Positions 61,043-64,000 of a DNA stretch of 64,000 nucleotides are shown in pieces (within the stretch, counting starts at the first letter, position 1; every line of letters starts with the position of its first letter). The stretch comes from JAALKW01 sp963974485 (GTDB lineage: Bacteria > Pseudomonadota > Gammaproteobacteria > Legionellales > Legionellaceae): NCBI GenBank assembly GCA_963974485.1, contig CAXBBS010000005.1, positions 1 through 64,000 of the forward strand, written 5' to 3'. The translations under genes were made by a program, and so were the position numbers. The notes under the pieces were generated by a model. The model was not told the DNA's origin. It made no database searches and saw nothing but the letters and a program-made list of their open reading frames with translations.

Positions 61043-62302
61043 TTAACGTGTAATAAATGTCATATTTCCTGCGGGAGCAACAAAACCTGAGCCGGTAGAC
61101 TCACACGTGGTAACATCAAGGCCATTAACGGGGCATTTTTCAACGACGCCATCTGCGCTATTGATATATAAATAATCATTTAAGACAGCAACGCCGGTAT
61201 TGAAGTTAGATGTGTAAAGATTGGTGTTGTTGACACAATTCGACAGAGTACCGTTAATGGCAACGTCACAGGCTATAACATTAGGAGTATTAAGGCCTAT
61301 GATGTACGCATAACTGCCTGAAACCTCGACGCCAGAAACACTAGCTATAAAAAAACCTGGATTGAAATTTGAGCAGAGGCTAAGTGTTCCATCTCCAGGG
61401 TCCACGGAACAAATTGCGACCGTATTGTTACCTGAGTTGGGGATGTAGGCATATCCATTCGCAATGGCCATACTACCTAGCGGATTGTTAAAACCGGTCC
61501 CCGTTGATGCGCAACTAGATATAAGACCGTTTATAGGATTTATGTCACATTTTATAACTTGATTGTTATCGCCACTAATGACGTAAAAATAATTGTTATG
61601 AATGTACACGGTACGCGGTCCAGCTAAACTGCCAGCACTATTCGCTTCACAATCAAGTGCATTTTCATCGAGCGAGCAAATAGGGATTAAGTTTTCACCA
61701 TTACCATTCGCGGTATATATATATTGACTGGTCGAGACAGCAACACCATAAGCTTTGCCTATGAGACCATCACTCAGGGATTGACAGTTTTCTAATGCCC
61801 CTGAGTCGGAAATAAGGCAATCAGAGATAAAACCGAAATAAGAAGAGCCATCAAAAAGACCATTGTTAGCAATTAAAATATGATCCTCGGTGGGGGCTGG
61901 ACTTGTGATTTCGATATTAAGACGGTTTTCTAGTTTAGGTAGAGAACAAAAGAAAGATGAGTTTGTTTTGCAAATCTCAGGGCCTATGACTGATTGTGAT
62001 GCAGCAATTTTACTTCCATCAATTAACAGCGATAAAAGGCAGGATGCGTTTGGAGCAAGCGTGAACGGATTGTCACAGAATCCAGGTTGCACTGTTTGTG
62101 TGATACCAAAATGATTTTGTAAGCTTAAGTTCTGTGTTTGTCGTGTTTGGTTTTGTACGCGATAGTTTATAGTAGCGGTAGAATTTAGCGGTACCTGAAT
62201 AGTCGAAGATGTTTCTGGGGTAATGGAATACAAGGCTTTTGAAGCAAAAGCGCCTTGACTAAGTAGGAGTAGAATCAAGCCAAGCTTTGGTATGAGTTTC
62301 AT
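61043..62302 (-). CDS. Secreted six-bladed beta-propeller protein with paired cysteines
   Basis: ATG 62302 gives 419 residues with a signal peptide (cleavage near FAS-KALYS, residue 21). Residues 25-135 form a beta-sandwich with cysteines (PGFCDNPFTLAPNASCLLSL). The rest consists of about six propeller repeats, each with the pattern G-x-L-x-x-C after an earlier cysteine: DCLISDSGALENC, ICSLDENALDC, KCDINPINGLISSC, ICSVDPGDGTLSLC, ACDVAINGTLSNC and KCPVNGLDVTTC. Each repeat also has a YIYTANG or YAYIPNSGNN type strand. NHL/lactonase-like propellers of this type are common in Legionella. Its ligand is unknown. Confidence 0.75.
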   Translation of the reverse strand: MKLIPKLGLILLLLSQGAFASKALYSITPETSSTIQVPLNSTATINYRVQNQTRQTQNLSLQNHFGITQTVQPGFCDNPFTLAPNASCLLSLLIDGSKIAASQSVIGPEICKTNSSFFCSLPKLENRLNIEITSPAPTEDHILIANNGLFDGSSYFGFISDCLISDSGALENCQSLSDGLIGKAYGVAVSTSQYIYTANGNGENLIPICSLDENALDCEANSAGSLAGPRTVYIHNNYFYVISGDNNQVIKCDINPINGLISSCASTGTGFNNPLGSMAIANGYAYIPNSGNNTVAICSVDPGDGTLSLCSNFNPGFFIASVSGVEVSGSYAYIIGLNTPNVIACDVAINGTLSNCVNNTNLYTSNFNTGVAVLNDYLYINSADGVVEKCPVNGLDVTTCESTGSGFVAPAGNMTFITR

Positions 62303-62405
62303 TTTATATCCATATGTATGATATTTAAATACATTGAAGGTTACTACGCTAGAATAAAACACAAGGGTTGTCAATGACTAATAACTTGGTGAGCCTTAGA
62401 AGCCT

Positions 62406-63509
62406 CTAAAATTTAAATTCTGGAGAGTTATTTGATGGCTCTGCCCCAAGTTTTATGTTATCGAGTTGTTGTTTAAATATTTTATATTTATCCGTTGAGC
62501 CGGTGTTGATGATTGCAAACATCATGTGCTCAAAAAAATCAGCGCGTTTTTCGATTTCTTCACGGTATATTTGCGCGACTAGTTTTGGGTTGTTTTTAAA
62601 TACGCCGCAACCCCAGGCACCTAAGACCACATGGGTTTTTTCTTCAAGGATTAATGTATCCAGTTGAGATGCAATGCGTTGCCGTAGATTGGTTTGATAG
62701 GCATCAAAGGCTTTTTGAGCAAACGTATGCCCTTCAGACGGTAGTATTGGGGCCGCCGATCTCAATTCATAGAATGGAAAAATTTCTTCTGGGGGAAGAA
62801 AAGAATAACTCCGATTTTCATCGGGACGCTCTGAAGCCAAAGCCGCATGCTCAACAAAAAGGCTAGGGTTTGATGTGAGAGAAAGTTTCACTTCAGGCCC
62901 CCTGAAGCATACTCTAGGATCGCGACTCAAAAATGCCTTATATGCGATGGGGCCGGTTGCGGCGTAGGTTTTTTTTAATTTTGCGTGCTCTTCGTCGGAC
63001 ATTTGTACTTGTCCTTCGAGTAAACGGCTTGCGGTGTCGTGGTAACAGAAGGTTTGAGCGGCTTCATCAAACTGAACAATGTCGTCTAGCAGTGATGTGG
63101 CACAGGTGCTTCGGTGCCACATGTTCTCTTCCTGAGCATTTAGCCCTTCTAACACACCACCGCCAGGAAACGTTGAATTGGCCATATTGAGCACGGTGTA
63201 AGGCTTGCCATGCTTTTTGGTTGCTTCAAATGTTGCAAGTCCCCAATCTTTATTCACGACTTCGACGAACTGGGGTGAGGGGCGCTTATTTTGGGACCAC
63301 TTAGATAAGTTAACATACGCCTGTTTTTGCAACTGCATTAATTTGACATCATCCGTAATAACATCCAGTGTTTTTCCCATGCTTTGATATCGCCATTTCG
63401 TGTTTTGAAAGGAGCCTAATAAAAAATTAGGTTTTTGTGCGGCGTATACATTCTTTATTGAAGCCGATGGTTTGGTTAATGCTGGGCCAAAGAACCTCTT
63501 CGAAAACAT
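62406..63509 (-). CDS. PARG-like macrodomain protein (TIGR02452/DUF2263 family)
   Basis: This 367-residue protein contains the signature of microbial poly(ADP-ribose) glycohydrolases, GGG (116-118)-x7-QEE (126-128), inside NSTFPGGGVLEGLNAQEENM. Other family blocks are YTVLNMAN before it and VLGAWGCGVFKNNP near the C-terminus. QEE carries the catalytic glutamates. The predicted reaction is hydrolysis of ADP-ribose polymers or removal of ADP-ribose. The first 40 residues are not part of the family core. It has no signal peptide. AAGGAT lies 6 bases before the ATG. It could serve the cell itself or act as an injected effector. Confidence 0.85.
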   Translation of the reverse strand: MFSKRFFGPALTKPSASIKNVYAAQKPNFLLGSFQNTKWRYQSMGKTLDVITDDVKLMQLQKQAYVNLSKWSQNKRPSPQFVEVVNKDWGLATFEATKKHGKPYTVLNMANSTFPGGGVLEGLNAQEENMWHRSTCATSLLDDIVQFDEAAQTFCYHDTASRLLEGQVQMSDEEHAKLKKTYAATGPIAYKAFLSRDPRVCFRGPEVKLSLTSNPSLFVEHAALASERPDENRSYSFLPPEEIFPFYELRSAAPILPSEGHTFAQKAFDAYQTNLRQRIASQLDTLILEEKTHVVLGAWGCGVFKNNPKLVAQIYREEIEKRADFFEHMMFAIINTGSTDKYKIFKQQLDNIKLGAEPSNNSPEFKF

Positions 63510-63628
63510 GTGAATATCCTTGTTTATACAGATTTATATAGCTAACAAACGTTGTGTTCCATTGTAGCACAAAATAAAACAATAATAACCTTAGTAGCTT
63601 TAATAAACTCTAAAAGATTATTGATAAG

Positions 63629-63653
63629 TCATGATTTTAAACGCTAATCATGA
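63629..63653. other. Perfect 8-bp hairpin after the last gene
   Basis: TCATGATT (63629-63636) pairs with AATCATGA (63646-63653) around a 9-base loop. It lies just past the 3' end of the minus-strand gene at the window edge, but the T tract on that strand is poor, so it is at most a weak terminator. Confidence 0.4.
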
Positions 63654-63661
63654 TGTAAGCA

Positions 63662-64000
63662 TTAGCGCGGTCCAAAAGAGGGGGTGTCAGGTTCTGGATT
63701 AGAAAAGGTGCTTAATTGTTTTTTGAGGTACGATACGACGTCATGCCCGTGCATGTCTTGCGGCAGGGACGTCAGCGTAATCGGGCCGTTGGGTCCCGCG
63801 GGGTTGGTGAGGTAATGGTGTAGGTCTTCGTCACTCATAATTAAGGCCGCATCATCCGGTGTCAGTAGCCGTTGACCTTCTTGCATCCGACCGTTGTTAC
63901 ACATTTGTTGCGCAAGAATTTCGAGGTGCTCTGGGTTTGTGGTGAGTGTTATCTCACAGCTGAGTGCGCGTGGAGCATAGTTAGGATTGATATAGTTTTC
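63662..64000 (-). CDS. Unknown protein, C-terminal part (gene runs off the window)
   Basis: The reading frame is open from its stop codon at 63662 to the window edge, giving 112 residues. An internal ATG at 63904 is not the true start, because the frame continues upstream without a stop (ENYINPNYAPRALSCEITLT and so on). The visible part includes LLTPDDAALIMSDEDLHHYL and a proline/serine-rich end. I do not recognise a family. It lies upstream of, and in the same direction as, the PARG-like gene. Confidence 0.65.
   Translation of the reverse strand, partial: ENYINPNYAPRALSCEITLTTNPEHLEILAQQMCNNGRMQEGQRLLTPDDAALIMSDEDLHHYLTNPAGPNGPITLTSLPQDMHGHDVVSYLKKQLSTFSNPEPDTPSFGPR

Noticed and set aside
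1..64000. CRISPR array, integrase, toxin-antitoxin pair or rRNA operon
   Set aside because: None was found: there are no regularly spaced short repeats, no integrase or recombinase apart from the IS remnant, and no rRNA sequence.

Overview
The window is chromosomal DNA of a gammaproteobacterium, most likely from the order Legionellales. Four things point there: one unbroken ribosomal/transcription superoperon, RpoB of 1368 residues, the gene order ssb, MFS transporter, enoyl reductase, ACP, ketosynthases, acyltransferase after it (which I recall from Legionella), and secreted and effector-like proteins of Legionella style in the last third. This placement rests on recalled family features, not on a database search.

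Positions 1-29731 hold the end of a tRNA-Trp gene, then secE-nusG-rplKAJL-rpoBC-rpsLG-fusA-tuf, and without a break the S10, spc and alpha ribosomal protein clusters to rpoA-rplQ, all on the plus strand. Regulatory sites seen are an L10-type leader before rplJ, a hairpin attenuator between rplL and rpoB, a promoter before rpsL and an extended -10 promoter before rplN. rpmJ (37 codons) sits between secY and rpsM.

Positions 29803-38244 carry nth, a three-gene RND efflux operon (pump, fusion protein, outer-membrane lipoprotein), a DUF1415 gene, ssb and a small unknown gene. An MFS transporter follows on the minus strand. Positions 39592-45171 hold the most interesting block: six tightly packed plus-strand genes for a FabL-type enoyl reductase, a long acyl carrier protein, a double-hotdog dehydratase, an intact ketosynthase, a ketosynthase-like partner without its catalytic cysteine, and an LpxL-family acyltransferase. 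The layout resembles the rhizobial acpXL-lpxXL cluster that makes and attaches a very-long-chain fatty acid to lipid A. I infer a dedicated type II fatty acid elongation system for the outer membrane.

Positions 45225-47960 are accessory. A membrane protein with a possible F-box-like end is cut by a shrunken IS3-family element, and behind it lies a protein with two 80-residue repeats. Housekeeping genes return with lptM-dapF, an esterase, ratA-rnfH, bamE/fur (divergent), an MFS transporter, a BON-domain protein and uvrA. UvrA is about 100 residues short. The last 30 bp of uvrA are repeated 1 kb downstream, bracketing an acetyltransferase and a gene remnant. Then come rplY-pth-ychF-yacG.

The end of the window, on the minus strand, has a CBS-domain remnant, a SPOR plus beta-barrel envelope protein, a secreted six-bladed cysteine-paired beta-propeller, a PARG-like macrodomain protein and the C-terminal part of an unknown gene that runs off the edge.
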